Notes under the pieces: generated by a model
Seen by the model: only the letters and a program-made list of their open reading frames with translations
Databases searched by the model: none
What the model was told of the DNA's origin: nothing
Assembly: GCA_958496175.1 (NCBI GenBank)
Contig: OY292276.1
Span: 56,371,080 to 56,435,079 of the forward strand
DNA from: Sisyra terminalis
Taxonomy: Eukaryota; Arthropoda; Insecta; Neuroptera; Sisyridae
Direction of reading: 5' to 3'
DNA length: 64,000 bases
In this document: positions 12,375-24,850 of the stretch, piece by piece
Layout of the letters: each line of letters opens with the position of its first letter
How positions within the stretch are numbered: position 1 is the stretch's first letter
Made by a program: the position numbers and the translations under genes

Positions 12375-12915
12375 CTGTAAGCTTTTTTCAAACATATTCA
12401 GATTTGCTGTCGATATTAAAGTATGGCCAAGTGGTTTCCATGAGGTTTTCTCTTCTGTGGGATATTTTAGAAATCCCATTTTTCATTTTTAGTTACTACA
12501 CAATACAAAAAACTTTATTCTTTGCCTTTAATCTCATATATAACAGTCGTTCAGCTTCTTCCGGCTTCAATTCATGTGGAACCCAATTTCCTTGTTTCCG
12601 GATCTTACCCTGGATTTTAAGAATTTTAAAGGATATGTAATTCCTTGTTAAACTACTGGTAATGTAACTAAAACTGTTTTTGGGGTTTTGTAAGAGTTTT
12701 CCTCTAATAATGCTCCCAATTCCTTGTCTTCGTACACTTTTGGCGTTCCATTTTTGATCCACCTCGTTAAATTCACCTTTATTATACCTTTTGGAAATTC
12801 ATGATGACATACTTCTATAAGCAACCGTTGTACCTCTGCTGTTGGTTTCTTCAAACCAAAGAAATAAGTCATAAGTTCCCGCAAGTTGTAGGCAAAATCT
12901 TCATTGAAAGTTTTA

Positions 12916-13585
12916 CAGAAGTTTTTGCAAGGAAAAAATGTTAGAGACTTTTGAACAGAAAAATGATTTACTGGTCGTAGAAGTTTTTCTGGTTTGACTC
13001 AGCTTCCCTTGGCAACGTTGACGTGTATGTCATACGTCAATCAGCAATTTCTCGATGGCAAAAACGATTAATTACGATTAGAAATTGTGTTTGATGGATA
13101 TGGACTCTGGCCTCGGTTGTTCCGCCGCCACCACCGCATTTGGCTCACCTGTTGGAAAACAATACGTCAATTAGCGTAGAGAAGAAAACATTGACGGCGT
13201 CGTCGTCGCAATGCTCAGGTCATTGGCATCTGATCCCGATTTTTATAATAACTCTCACACGGATATATTCATAGATCTAACGAGCAACTCATAATAATAT
13301 ATTCCCAGTCTCGCAATCGTCGTTACGCTTTTTCGAGATTTATTAATTCTGAAAGTGAACGACAAGACCAAAGTCTAGACGTTGCGACCTAGAATCCGTA
13401 CCAGTTACATTTCGCCTAATCGCACAGGTTCTATTCGATCCCGGGATTCACAACTACAGTACTCAACTTTTGATGGATACTAAAAAAATTCCTCATCTTT
13501 TAAAAGTTTTTCCTCAAATACTTACTCCTACAAAAGTGAAACATTTCAATCCTATATACCTAGTTGGAAGAAGTATTATATTTTT
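12916..13585. other. Non-coding; GC-richer island
   Basis: About 13000-13450 is less AT-rich and contains GCCGCCACCACCGC-like sequence. On the minus strand a TTTTCCAACAG run abuts GTGAGC with the junction between 13149 and 13148. This is another zero-length acceptor/donor pair, weaker than the one at 8772, and the same bases form a CACCTG E-box. No exon or gene can be supported. The island is a candidate regulatory element. Confidence 0.45.
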
Positions 13586-13757
13586 TTATTGAATTTAAAT
13601 TGTAAATATTTTATTTTTGTGAATCAAGACGCCTGATGAAGTTATGATATGTAACGAAACGTAGCTAAATGAAAAATAAAAAAAAACGATCTTAAACAAC
13701 CTGAATTGTCTTCTTGTTTAAAAAAATAAAAGCTGAGATCTGAATTTTATCATCTAA
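13586..13757 (+). mobile_element. Hammerhead-bearing repeat, family B (partial copy)
   Basis: This matches, in the same order, the right-hand half of the inverted element at 48063-48397: an AT-rich lead with GAATTTAAATTG, the hammerhead-like core, ACAACCTGAATTGTCTTCTT, and then a tail (AGCTGAGATCTGAATTTTAT) that corresponds to the outer left flank of the other copy. It has no coding capacity. It is probably a non-autonomous retroelement or a Penelope-like fragment. Confidence 0.7.
13621..13675 (+). ncRNA. Hammerhead-ribozyme-like motif, family B copy 1
   Basis: Core CTGATGA at 13633-13639, helix II GTTAT/GTAAC closing a short loop (one G-U pair), GAAAC at 13656-13660, and a possible GTA cleavage triplet directly after it. 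As in the other copies there is one extra A between the core and helix II. Helix III has no loop: ACGT is self-complementary, so the fold would need a dimer. Helix I is weak in this copy. Activity is unproven. Confidence 0.45.
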
Positions 13758-15576
13758 TAAGTATAACTAATTGGAACATACCTGCACTTCCTACTTACAT
13801 TCAAATGTAAATAAGCATGAAGTCTTACAGTGGAGAAAAATATTTTTCAACAATTCGAAAAATATGCGAGCAAATGTTCTGTTATCCTTTATACATTTCA
13901 TAAATATTATTTATTTGTTTCATATTAAAATATTCCCAATAATTTCACCAACTTTCTAGAGTTTTACAAACATCAAAATCAATCAGGTCCTGTAAACCCA
14001 ATTAATGTGGTAGAAAATTTGGGATTGTATCACTTATTTTTCAAGACAAAAATGAAAAAGATATTTATCAAAAAATTATACTTGGAAAAGTAAAAAAGGT
14101 ATCAAGCTTGCTTTTCCCAATTTTTTTTTACTTGAATTTTAAGCTAAAAGTTTTCATATACTCCGAACTTCATTTTTTAAAGACTTGTTTGTGTAATTAA
14201 AATAATAATTGGTTATTACATAACCTAGAGTTATTTTTTCATTGAATGTTTATGAGATTAAAAAAAATTGTTATCTTTGATTGGAATTACGATTTTTGAA
14301 AAATCCAAGCTTTGCAAAGTGTATTTGTAGGTTTCAAAGTAGTCAGACTTAATATTTCAATGGTAGGAGTAAGGGCCTAAGTATAAGCTAATAAAATAGT
14401 GAGATCCTAGATGTTTTGGATCTCTAACTCATTTTGTGAAGAAAGTCAAAAATAAAAAACCGAATAATTTTTCTTAGAATTTACTTACTCGGTTGATATG
14501 AAAATTTAATATGATTCAAGATTAACGGTTGATATTAAATTCTATATTAAGAATTTATGACTATATAACTTAAATTTATAATACTTATTATAAATATATG
14601 ACATTATCTCCAGAAGAGGCTTTGTAAAATTTTCAAATTTAATACAATTTAAACAATGAAATATCTTTAAATCTCGCAATCCCATTGGCTAACATCCCCT
14701 TGTATTGAAACTTCTTAGCTTTTTTCAGATATAAATGTATTGCTTGCCTTATTGATACTTTATTTGTACTTTATTAATTGATTTCATTTGATTTAATGCC
14801 AAAAATAGATCCAAATAATAATTTATATTGTGTTCCATCAGTTATGATAGCATATATTTAATTCAAATAAGCAAAATGTTATAAAATTTAAAAAAAGCTG
14901 ATTAAAATGTCAATTAAGATTTCTGAGGAAAATTTATTTTTTAATCTAAATTATTAAAGACTTTTAAGCTATAATTATGGTGAATCATCCCCGGAAAGGT
15001 ATTTGTTTTTATAATTTTTAATCCTTTATACTTCTTTATAGTTTGTATACATATTAAACTATACATTTAAGTTTGTATACATTCCACTCGTGTAGTAAAT
15101 TATTGTCATTAATGAATTTTTTGCTTTCATTATATCATTTTTTTTAATTTGAATTTGGGAAATTCTAACAATTAGTCCCTTATTTTAGCAGTAGTTTTGT
15201 TGATTTCTCCTAAATGTGACTCATGGTATTTTTTTACAGTTTAAAATACGCCTAGCAGGTGTTTTAGTGAATAAAAGTTTTTAACTTTAATATGTTATAT
15301 GGCCTAGTAGACCTTAGAAGAGATGTCTCTTACTGGATATTGTTAGTTGTATCTTTGGACGCAACTTACGTATGAGTGTTGACACATTATTGTCAAGGGG
15401 CCAATATTTCAAAAAAATTGCGAAAAAATGAAGCAAAACTTTGTTTTATACAACAAAATTAATTTATATTTTTGTTTCAAGAAATAAATTTCCGGTTGCA
15501 TGACTTCCAGAATACAATCGTAACACAAATTACAGACAAATTTAAAGAAAACTTCTTATATTGTTGCAAAACTTTA
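13758..15576. other. Non-coding, strongly AT-rich
   Basis: No gene, exon-like segment or named repeat could be supported. A good pyrimidine tract with CAG at about 14728 has no matching donor nearby. Confidence 0.65.
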
Positions 15577-16380
15577 TCCAACTTTGAAGCCAAATTTAGT
15601 GTTTGAAGATTTATTTTCAAGAATTATTTTGAACTTAGAAAAAAGAAAGATTTCCAAGACATATTTGAAGCTATAGAAATGTTATGAATGTATTCAAATG
15701 AGCTACGGAAAACTTCTGTTTTTCTTTATGAGTATAACAGTGTGATTTTTGCAAGACAACAATACAATTTTCAGGGTCTTCCCTCGTTTAAATATAGGGT
15801 GGTAATTATAGCTTTTTTCCAAGTAATTAAGGAAGTTTTCTACCAAGTTCTAAGTCATTACATTATGGGCAATTTTTGGACTATTGGATAGATATATCAT
15901 ATCTTAAGAGAGCTTTTTAATAGGGACGAAGTTATCTGTGATAAATTTAACACGTATTGTTATTAACAATACAATTGTCCAACTTTGAGCCAAATTTTGT
16001 GTTGGAAGATTTATTTTTAAGAATTATTTTGAACTTAGAAATAAAAAACATTTCCAAGACATATTTGGAGCTATAGAAATGTTATGAATGTTTTCAAATG
16101 AGTAATGAAAAACTTCTGTTTTTCTTTATAAGTATAAAAGTGTGATTTTTGCAAGACACCAATACAATTTTCAGGTTCTTCCCTGATTTGAATATAGGGT
16201 GGTAATTGTAGCTTTTTTCCAAGTAATTAAGGAAGTCTTCTACCAAGTTCTAAGTCATTACATTAAGGGCCAAATTTTCACTAAATGATAGATAAACCAT
16301 ATCTTTAAGAGAGCTTTTTAATAGGAACTTTATCTGCGATAATTTCTACACGCATTGTTGTTTTAAGGTGAAAATATGCA
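15577..16380. repeat. Tandem duplication, about 400-bp unit
   Basis: TCCAACTTTGA begins unit 1 at 15577 and unit 2 at 15978. GTTATGAATG lies at 15681 and 16081, giving a period of 400. The units are similar along their whole length, including a CAAGACA/CAATACAATTTTCAGG block and a CCAAGTAATTAAGGAAGT block. No transposase or reverse transcriptase homology. This reads as a simple segmental tandem duplication. Confidence 0.88.
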
Positions 16381-17784
16381 CATTTTCTTTATCCTCTGGA
16401 TAAAATTGTGATATACTTCGATGTGAAAAGACCTGCCCTAGTTCATCGATTTTTTCTAAATTTATTTGATGCCTTTGTAGGTGTTTTAAATTGGTGTTTA
16501 TTTGCAGTCTAATATTGTTGAATTAAAGTAAGGAAAAATCAATTTTAACCCAAATTTGCTCAAGAAAATCTTCAACCATTTATTTCATACAATGAAGTTT
16601 GTAAATTGGAATCTTAGAGTTTGTTTTCTCTAAATCATTATAAAAAATTCAAATAGTAAAGTACATTTTTTAGAAGATTATACTTTTCCAACTTTTATGT
16701 GTGGAAATCTAGCGGAAATGGAAACTTGAACAAGACAAGAGTCCATTCTTGATCATGATAGATTCCGCTTGTCTTCACATACATTGTGCATGCTGCTATG
16801 AATGAAACAAACACGAAAAGAGGTGAAAAGGTCGCGGGTCAAAATTCAAATTTGAATGATAACACATGTCATGGTGGTGCCATCCATTGACGAAATGATA
16901 ATCTTCATAAAAAATATAAGAAAAAAAAAACACAAATAAAACAATAAATAACAGCTTGTTGTTTTGGATCATATAGATCTTTTGATCAATGAATTTTTTT
17001 CGTCTGTCCATGGAGAAATGAACACAAAGTGTTTTTGACATTTTTTTTCCTCCTCGTTGTTGTCAGTGGTTCTCAGTTACGAAACTGGTCATTAAATTTT
17101 TGTTTCATTCATTTAGTATGTGTGGTTTTTTTTTTCGTTTATTTCATCTAGTTCCATTAGTCATGTATGAAACAGGGATAATAATATGATTGGCTTCGAG
17201 TTTAAGTTGAGTTTTTTTCTTGTAAATTAAATATAAATTTTTGTATGTGTTGCACATGGCTCTGTATATAGTACACAGTAAATCGTTGTATGTATGTAAT
17301 TGTGGTTAATGATGATGACGGACGCAGTTTGTTGTTGGGCCACTTTTTCATTCATAAAAATTATGTATTCAATGATTCTAAAACTGAAAGATTTTTCCAT
17401 TCATAAAATGTAATGTTATGTATGTTTTTTTTCATACATTCCAACCATTTAAAACATATGGAAAAGTCTATGTTAACATAACAAAAGTTTTGAACAAATT
17501 GCTACTCAAATACTATACATTTATGGGTAATTCTCATGAAATGTCGAAATTTTTGTCCTTTCAGTTGTAATAATAATCTAAGCTACCCAGGATGGGTAGA
17601 TGTTGGTTATAATTTTTGAACCATATGCATATCTCTATGGAAAATTAAATAAATAGTACCCTGAAAATCATTCCCTCGCTAATTCCTAAACTTGAGTTTA
17701 TCTCATTTTTGACCTAAATCAAAAAATTTTATAATCGAAATAATAAATGGTAGAAATAATCGAAAGGAGTTTTAAAGAAAAAAA
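16381..17784. other. Non-coding, no feature seen
   Basis: No gene is recognised. An 81-codon minus-strand frame (16796-17041) has a poly-Phe and Tyr stretch derived from a T/A tract and no domain I know. Confidence 0.6.
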
Positions 17785-18735
17785 ATACTCAGTAGGATTG
17801 TTCTTGGATGCGACGCAAGCGTTCAATCGAGTTTGGGATCATTAAAGGCTACTCATAAAGCTTCAGAACTTCCATATCCCTGAGTATCTATATAAAATAA
17901 TTTCTTCGTTTTTGAGCAATCGCTTCTTCCAAATCAAAATGAATAATCAGCCATCGGGAGTACCTCAGGGATCAGTATTGGGTTCAATCCTTTTCAATCT
18001 CTACGTTCCAGACTTTCCGTCATTAGACCACTGTATAACCGCAATGTACGTGGATGACATCGCCATCACCATCCTGGACAATGATCTTCAAAGGGCTTTT
18101 CAGAAATCCCAGCAGTCTATCAACCACCTATCTTCCCAGTTCAGTAGATGGAAAATTCTTATAAATCCATCTAAAACCATCGCCAAAATCTTCTCTCTAA
18201 GACATTTCTCCAATCAATTGGAGCCTATCATGCTGGATCACATGGAAATTCCGTGGAGTGAGAAAAAAAGTCTGTCAAATATTTGAGCATATTTCTGGAC
18301 TCAAAATTAACATGGCAAAGCCATATTTCAAGTAATATCAGAAAAGCCAACACTCGACTCATCCAACTATATCCACTTATCAACAGAAGGTCTCGTCTAA
18401 ATATGGAATGTTCAATGATGATTTACAAATCAGTCATTAGATCATTTTTCACATACTCTTGCGCAATCTGGTTTCCATTCTCAAAGAAAAATCACAATGA
18501 CTTACAGGTGTTCCAAAATTGAGTCTTGAGAATCATCATTAAAGCTTCATGGTATGTGAAAAACAACCAAATTCATCACGAAATGAACTTCCTATATATA
18601 AAAGACTTTCTAATCGTACTCACAAGGAATGTCCTTAACGGCCTGGAAAATTGTCCTAGTGCAGTTGAACTAGGCTTGGGGGAAACTTTAAAACAAAGAA
18701 AATTAAAGCAGAAACTTCCTCAAGAGCTCCAATAA
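17785..18735 (+). pseudogene. Jockey-type LINE reverse transcriptase fragment
   Basis: Translated from about 17790, GLFLDATQAFNRVW corresponds to the palm block with the first catalytic Asp. It is followed by an in-frame stop, an SNRFFQIKMN segment, GVPQGSVLG (about 17956-17982, fingers/palm motif) and YVDD (18047-18058, catalytic, usually YADD in this clade). A frameshift near 18280 leads into YLSIFLDSKLTW (thumb), then NRRSRLN, IRSFFTYSCAIW, a stop at about 18522 and WYVKNNQIHHE toward the C-terminus. The 5' half of ORF2 and all of ORF1 are missing, the usual 5' truncation of LINEs. Broken by stops and a frameshift, so not functional. The clade call rests on the motif spacing and thumb text. 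Confidence 0.88.
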
Positions 18736-18920
18736 GTAGCAGTTGCTTGGCCACAAGATCAAGAACAATAAACGAATGAAAGAATAAAAAAGACAGAGGA
18801 ATAAAGTACGACTCCTCTAGCTACTTAAACGCTGCTAAAGATCAATTGCTTGTTATCACCACCATGATACAGCAGCAATTGCTGAACGGGTACAAATTAC
18901 ATAATAGTCCACAAAAAAAT
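18736..18920 (+). mobile_element. 3' tail of the Jockey-type LINE
   Basis: It continues directly from the ORF2 remnant and ends near the run TAGTCCACAAAAAAATA. The same tail (GAGGAATAAA, AAGATCAATTG, TTATCACCAC, ATGATA, TCCACAAAAAA in order) recurs on the minus strand at 31499-31660, which defines it as the family's 3' UTR. Confidence 0.8.
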
Positions 18921-21900
18921 ATATATATTTTGAATTTGGAATGAAAAGTAAAGAATATGTTTTCAAATATATTTTCAAATATATTTTTATATGTGTCCTA
19001 TAAAAGAAAATCATTCCCTAACACCTTGACTAGCAGTCGATATATGAATACATCTGTAAAGATTCATGAAGGCTCTCTTCAATTTTTGGTTGTTGGAAAA
19101 ACTATAAATTATTTCACATATTTAAGTTACTTTTTACATGCTAGAAAATCTGTTCAAAAGAAAAAATATGAAAATTTTTCCAAGATAACAATTGCAATCG
19201 TCATTTCCTTACATTAAAGAATTTTTTTCTGCATCTTAATATTAATAGCACAGTTAAGTAGGATATCAGAGACAGTACACTAACAATAAAATTCAGAAGT
19301 TGGAACGAGGGAATGACGATATACAAGGTAATAGCTTTTAAACTAGTCCAACTTGACTTTTTCTTATTTCTTTGCATATATAACCCTTTGATTCACCGTT
19401 TTAATTAAACTCCTGTTTAAAGTTGAGAAAATCATTTTAATTGACTTTAGTCAAAATTATTACTTTTAGTTCAATTCAGGGATACAAGTAGTTCATTATG
19501 ACGGGACAAGGCAACAATTAACACTTTACAGAGGAGTATTATATTTACGTAACAATAATACTATTAGGGACCAAAATTTGGCTCACTATTGAACAATAGC
19601 ATACGATTTAATAACGGAAGGCCTATAAAAGCTGTCCCCTCACTTTCCAAATAAAAAATCATCCTTATAATTCGTCTAAAATAAGTTTCTTCTGATGACC
19701 AATATATTGGTAAAAATTAGTTATACAAATACTACAAAATTGAGAAAAAATAAAAATATTTTTTACAATTTTTTTCTACCTTATTTAGGAATTTGATGAG
19801 AATCGCCCATATATTCTTTGGATTCAATGAAAAAAATACCGCTGGGCCTAAAAACTAAGATTCTAAAATCTTTTTTCTTAAAAATTAACTGAGATAAAGA
19901 CCTTTACTTCTAGGATCTTAGAATTTAAGTATTCTCAATATAACCTAAAATGAAGAAAATCATGGAGATTCTGCATTTTCTTCTATGTGATTATTTGTAA
20001 ATTATAAATTTCAAAAATCTTCTGCTAGAAAATTTTCCACCGAAACGAAGGAAAAATTACAAAAAATTAAAGAAAATTATTATTTTTCTTCTAAAAATTA
20101 GTAAAAAATCACTCTTTTGGTTTCCCAGCTAAATCAATTACAAACATCACAAACGGTGTACCAGTTGTATCCATACTTTTTCCATTGTTAATGTTCTTTT
20201 CCGATTTTGCTTAGTAATTAGAGGAAGCATTGAGATTAAAAAATTTTGAAGTTTTGAAGTTTCACTTCAAAAAATCACTACAAATGAATGAAATTTCCTT
20301 GAATCAAATATGAACTCTCCTTTTGTTAAATTTCGTCAATACCTTTTAAGATCCATGCCTCGGAGCTTTTAAGAGCTTTTGCTGATCAGGGATAAAATAA
20401 ATCCTGAATTATTAATTAGTGAATGACAATACATCCACAATAGATTTAGGATGATATATCCATTTTTACAATTCCAGAATCTAAAACAAATTTGTTACAA
20501 ATCAAGGCAACTAGTTCAAGTTCTCCATATCACCATTTAATTCTATTAGAATTTCAAATTTCGCTGATCATATTATTTTCTTTCTTTTTTGTGTGTGGTA
20601 TATCTTATTCCATTATCCATTCGATATAGGAAATTGAAGAAATTCTACAAAAAAAAAAAATGAGTTAAAAAAAAAAAAGAAAAAAAATTGTCAAGTCGAC
20701 ATTACCTTAAATGGTGGCTCTAATATGCAAATGAAATTCTAAAAAAGTACAGAAAAATATTAATACACAAAGCGTATTGTTTAAGAGATTTCGTTACATA
20801 TTAATGCGTGTCTGTCTGTGACAAAATGGCGCCACTGCTAATTTCCATAAATTTCATTTTAATATTTAGACAAGGTCTCATTCTAACTGCTTATTTACTT
20901 ACTTATACGTAAGTATGTATTATGTGTTTATATACTCGAATCGCTATTTAATGTATTTAATGCCCGCATTGTGCCCAATCAGTCTTCCCCTCTGTCGTCG
21001 CCGTCGTTACACCGTACGTCGATGTGACACGTTCGATTTTTCCTCGAATTCGAGAGAAATTTTGTCGAGACCATTTTTTCGTTCGAAAGTTGCTCAAACA
21101 CCTGCGGAATTATGATCGATGCCGATTTTTTTCTAGAAGTTAAACTTTTTTCGTATTTCTCGTGAATTTACTGGATCTTGATGATTTAAGGTTTGATAAA
21201 CTTCTTGAATTTCAATGGTACACATTAGACTTAAAATACTATGGTAATCTTCTTCAGTGTTAAAATTAGTATTAGTTTTTCAGGAATTTCACCTTATATT
21301 CTTGCGTCTACCCGTTTATTCCGTTTAATAGGAGGTCCAGGTCGATATCGCCAATTTATAATTGTTTAAAACCCCTAAGAACACTGATATTTTCTTAGAG
21401 GATGCTCAACATTAGTTTCGACAAGCATCCAGGGGAATTACTATGCAACAAGATCACTTTGTATTGCCTATTTTGATATTCTGGCCATTTTTTGGCGCTA
21501 ACGATTGGGTCAAATTTACTATTGCAAGTTGTTGCTGCATTTAATTACCTTTTGAATCCAGCAATTCTTACAAAAGTTAGACTTCTTCCCGCTTTTTTGG
21601 GGATCTTCCACGTTCTTCGTTTTCCACGTCAATCTTTACTGCAGTTTTCTCGATTTATTCTTTGAACGCAACTCCGTTACAAAAATTGTTAGATATTGCA
21701 AATCGAGAAGATTTCTACAGCCTGTTGGAAAAGAATCATAGTTTCAATGATCCATCAGAAACTTACCTCGTTTTTAATCTTCTATGTACTGCTAATTGAT
21801 CTACCAGTGGTCCCAAAACAATGGGGTCATCGCAATATTTTATGAGCCTGATATTTTTGTATCTAATTTAAAGTCACCATGTGACTTCTGTTTAGAAAAG

Positions 21901-22980
21901 CTCTATTTTTCAGAGATTTTTTATAGCTTTGAATGTCTATTTGGAGTGCCTTCTATAAATCTGATATTTCCAAATACTTTCTTATAGGAAATAGAGGTGT
22001 TTAAAATTTTAGTGCATCAAAGAAAAATTTAATTGAAAGTTTCTTGTTCGGTGGTCAATTTAAACTTTTAGATTAAGTTATTATTTAAAACTTTCATTAT
22101 AAATTCAAATATTTATGAAATTTCTCAACGTTTCATTGATATTTCATTAAGATTTCCTTAAGAATTCCTCCACTCGTTTCTTTATGTATGTGTGTGTGTA
22201 CTTTAATAGTTCATTCCTCCCGAAGAAATCTTGTTAACATCTTTTTTTGTTTGGAATTTTATTTGAACAAAGATAACACAATATTCTCAGTCTCGTTCTC
22301 GTCTCATTTTTTGGTTGTTCATGTTAGAAACGTACTTGGTTTTTTTTTTTGGTCTTTCATTTTGGTTTAATTCTGTGTAAACATTAATGCCTTTTTTCCA
22401 TTCGTTTTGTTCTAAGCATTTTATTGAATTCCGGACCGGTGCTCTTTTGGGTTTTTCGGTGTCGGCTTTACGATTTGGAGACTCGAGAGAGCCACAGAGT
22501 TTAATCTGTCCACATTTCGGATGGATGGATTTCGGCCGAGATAACCGGCTTAAAAATGAGGAATGGCCCGGAATTTCGGTGGAATTTTAAATAAAGGTGG
22601 GATATGACATTCTTGAGAGATAAGTTGGTCTTTTAATGTTTGTTTTGATTTTTTTTTTTTTTGATGATGAATAAAACGAGAATGAGAGCAGTTGGACCAG
22701 TTGGAGGTTTTCGAGAGTATTCTCGTGATTAAATGATAAAACGCTCGAGTGATGACAATAAAATTTATAAAAGCTTCAAATTTTTCCAACAGAATATAGT
22801 TTAGGTTTGTAGTAGATTGTCAGTAGATTCATTTAACCCGATTTTCTGGAGCTGATTTATTTGGATTTTCATAGCAAGAACGTGGAAAACCACTGTTAAT
22901 TCGAGAAGAAGATTTTGTCAATTATAAATTAGGAAATTTGTACAAAGTAAAACAGGATTACAAAGAAAATATTGAATTTT
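18921..22980. other. Non-coding; GC-richer islands near 20800 and 22400
   Basis: No gene is supported. Two CCAATATATTGG-like palindromes occur around 19700, one following CTGATGA (a decayed hammerhead look-alike, see the rejected list). A-rich simple sequence lies at 20650-20690. Less AT-rich stretches at 20800-21120 and 22390-22600 are candidate regulatory islands. On the minus strand an AGCAG and a strong GAG/GTAAGT donor bracket a 22-nt segment near 21770-21790, but the acceptor lacks a pyrimidine tract. Confidence 0.55.
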
Positions 22981-23034
22981 TTTGTCAAAGATATAAAGGT
23001 TTATTTTTTTGTCAAAGATATAAAGGTTTATTTT
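22981..23034. repeat. 27-bp unit repeated twice
   Basis: A perfect tandem duplication of a 27-bp unit containing GTCAAAGATATAAAGG. A local replication slip, no further meaning seen. Confidence 0.9.
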
Positions 23035-24850
23035 TTTATAATTTTATATATTAAGATTGCTGATCGATTAGACGTTTTCGTTGGTGTAGAGACATATTCT
23101 TTCTCCCTCCATCCGCATTAATTCCATGCATTTTACAACTTGCGTTGTATTTGAACTACTTAGCTCAAAAAATCTCAGATTCACGCATTCTTCTCCACCA
23201 AAATTGCATTTCGTTGTAGTTAAAGCAGCTGATCTTTGTCCGTAATACTTTTATAGAGTGCACTACTCTATGGTATTGTTGGATTGTGGAAGGTTTTTGT
23301 CAAAATCCAGACTAGTGGTTGAGTATTTGATCGATTGTTGGAAGGAGTTTTTCAATTAATTTGGAAATGATGGAAAAGAAACTTTGATATTTGGATTTTC
23401 CCTGGTTTTTGGAGTAAAACTATTTCGGTAATTTTGAGTTATTGGGATCAAGATGATATCGTTTTAACTAATTTTTTGGCTAAATCATTTGGTCTCTCCC
23501 AATTCTCCTAAGACTGGACTTACGTTTCTTTAATTTTGTCATTATACAAAATTTATTTGCTTTTATGTGCCTAAACATATAATTTTTCCCAAACATAATG
23601 GATTTAAGAAAAAATTAATCCACGCAACGTATAATTTCGACTTATTCACGCTAATAGTTAAGAAAAATTGAAAAAAATGTCTGAAACATTTCTATTCGAC
23701 AAAAAAAAAACAGCCAAAAACGCCTCTTCCTCATTTGGAAAATGATAAAAAATCTCAGACTATCCGAAAAATGAATGTAATACACCAAAATTAAACCATA
23801 AATTTTCATCAAATTACCAAACAAATCAAACGACAAAAGACAAAAAAAAATTACAGACATGAAAAAAAAATTATACTCTTGTTAGAGATAATTTAAATGA
23901 TCGTTTCGTTCAACTCATTATCATAAACTATCATTATTTATTTAAAAACGACCGAAAACTATGTTCCCGTATTGTTTTTGTGAAGCGTTCCGGTCGAGAA
24001 GAAAATCTTGAGAATTTTGTTTTTCCTTGTATATTTCCTCATTTGTGTATGTGATTAAATTTGAACTCTCTCGATAAAGATTTCAAAGAGAGTTTCGTTT
24101 TTTTTTTTTTTATCGGTTTCTGTTGGGTTTCGAACAAAAAAGGTTTGTGTTTGTGATGTTTGCTTTGAAAAAACATCATCCATCGATCCATCCATCCGGG
24201 TCGGATTTTTTCCCAAATCTGATAAGAAATTAAACGATTTCCTCTCCAATTTCAAACCAACCACAAACGTTGAGAAATTTATCGATTTTTTCCTCATTTT
24301 CGTCTCTTATCACTAAATACGTGCGATAAAAACTAATAGTTTTATATTTGATTTGAAAACGATATTTAGATGCGGAGCGCATTTGATCGTTTCTTTTGTT
24401 GGAATCGTTTTTTTTTTTTTTTTTTTTTTTTTTTTTGTTAGCCACGTTTCGGTATTATAATTTGTTTGTATTATTAATGGAATATTGAAATATGGATGGT
24501 GTGGGAGAGAGACGTGTGAGACGGGCCGAGTGGGATGTGGGAGAAAGAGAGGACGTAGGTTGGGTTGTGGGGGAGGTGTGCGAGGACGGATTCACCACTT
24601 GAAATCGTTACATCCGGTGTAATTCCCGGTGACGTCACTTCCCATTCATCCATCCATTCAATCCTTCAGTCGTTCATTCATTCATTGGGCCACTGCCACG
24701 TCCGTTTTTCTGTCGTGTGTATTCAACGGGAAATGTAAAAATGGATATCTCTCAATGTTCAAGAGCTCTTATTCATTCATTTCTTACCATATCCATTTGG
24801 ATATGTGGCAAGACCCAAAATGATTCGAAAACCAATACGGTTCTTAAGAT
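23035..24850. other. Non-coding; long poly-T and GC-richer island
   Basis: It contains a T run of about 28 at 24409-24436, which creates a poly-Lys frame on the other strand that is not a gene. The stretch 24480-24830 is GC-richer and purine-biased, with a CRE palindrome TGACGTCA at 24630-24637 followed by CATTCATCCATCC-type simple sequence. No exon is supported. Confidence 0.6.

Larger units (their letters stand above)
11410..12915 (-). pseudogene. Decayed mariner transposase (irritans/mauritiana-like)
   Basis: Read on the minus strand, this is a broken mariner DD34D transposase. The N-terminal part (about 12910-12650) gives NLRELMTYFFGLKKPTAEVQ and then PKVYEDKELGALLEEN. It is followed by the mariner signature GNWVPHELKPEEAER (about 12600-12560), the equivalent of VTGDEKW as VTKNEKW (about 12490, the first catalytic Asp replaced by Asn), an STANLN segment (about 12410), VIYYELLK (about 12145), the AYLKTLHWEILPH segment (about 12040 and repeats), a PDIASLDYNLF-like segment, and a C-terminus near 11500. 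Stops, frameshifts and a deletion around the helix-turn-helix linker make it non-functional. A hAT-like MITE is nested at 12156-12374 and a segment is triplicated at 11640-12060. I could not place the terminal inverted repeats, so the ends are approximate. Confidence 0.88.

Noticed and set aside
19680..19725. CTGATGA followed by the hairpin CCAATA/TATTGG on the + strand, like a hammerhead core
   Set aside because: The base after helix II is T, not G (TAAAA instead of GAAA), no cleavage triplet or helix I is visible, and no second copy was found.
21765..21800. 22-nt minus-strand micro-exon with a strong GTAAGT donor
   Set aside because: The acceptor has no pyrimidine tract; weaker than the + strand candidates.
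24230..24445. Frame starting with a long Lys run
   Set aside because: Produced by the poly-T tract at 24409-24436.
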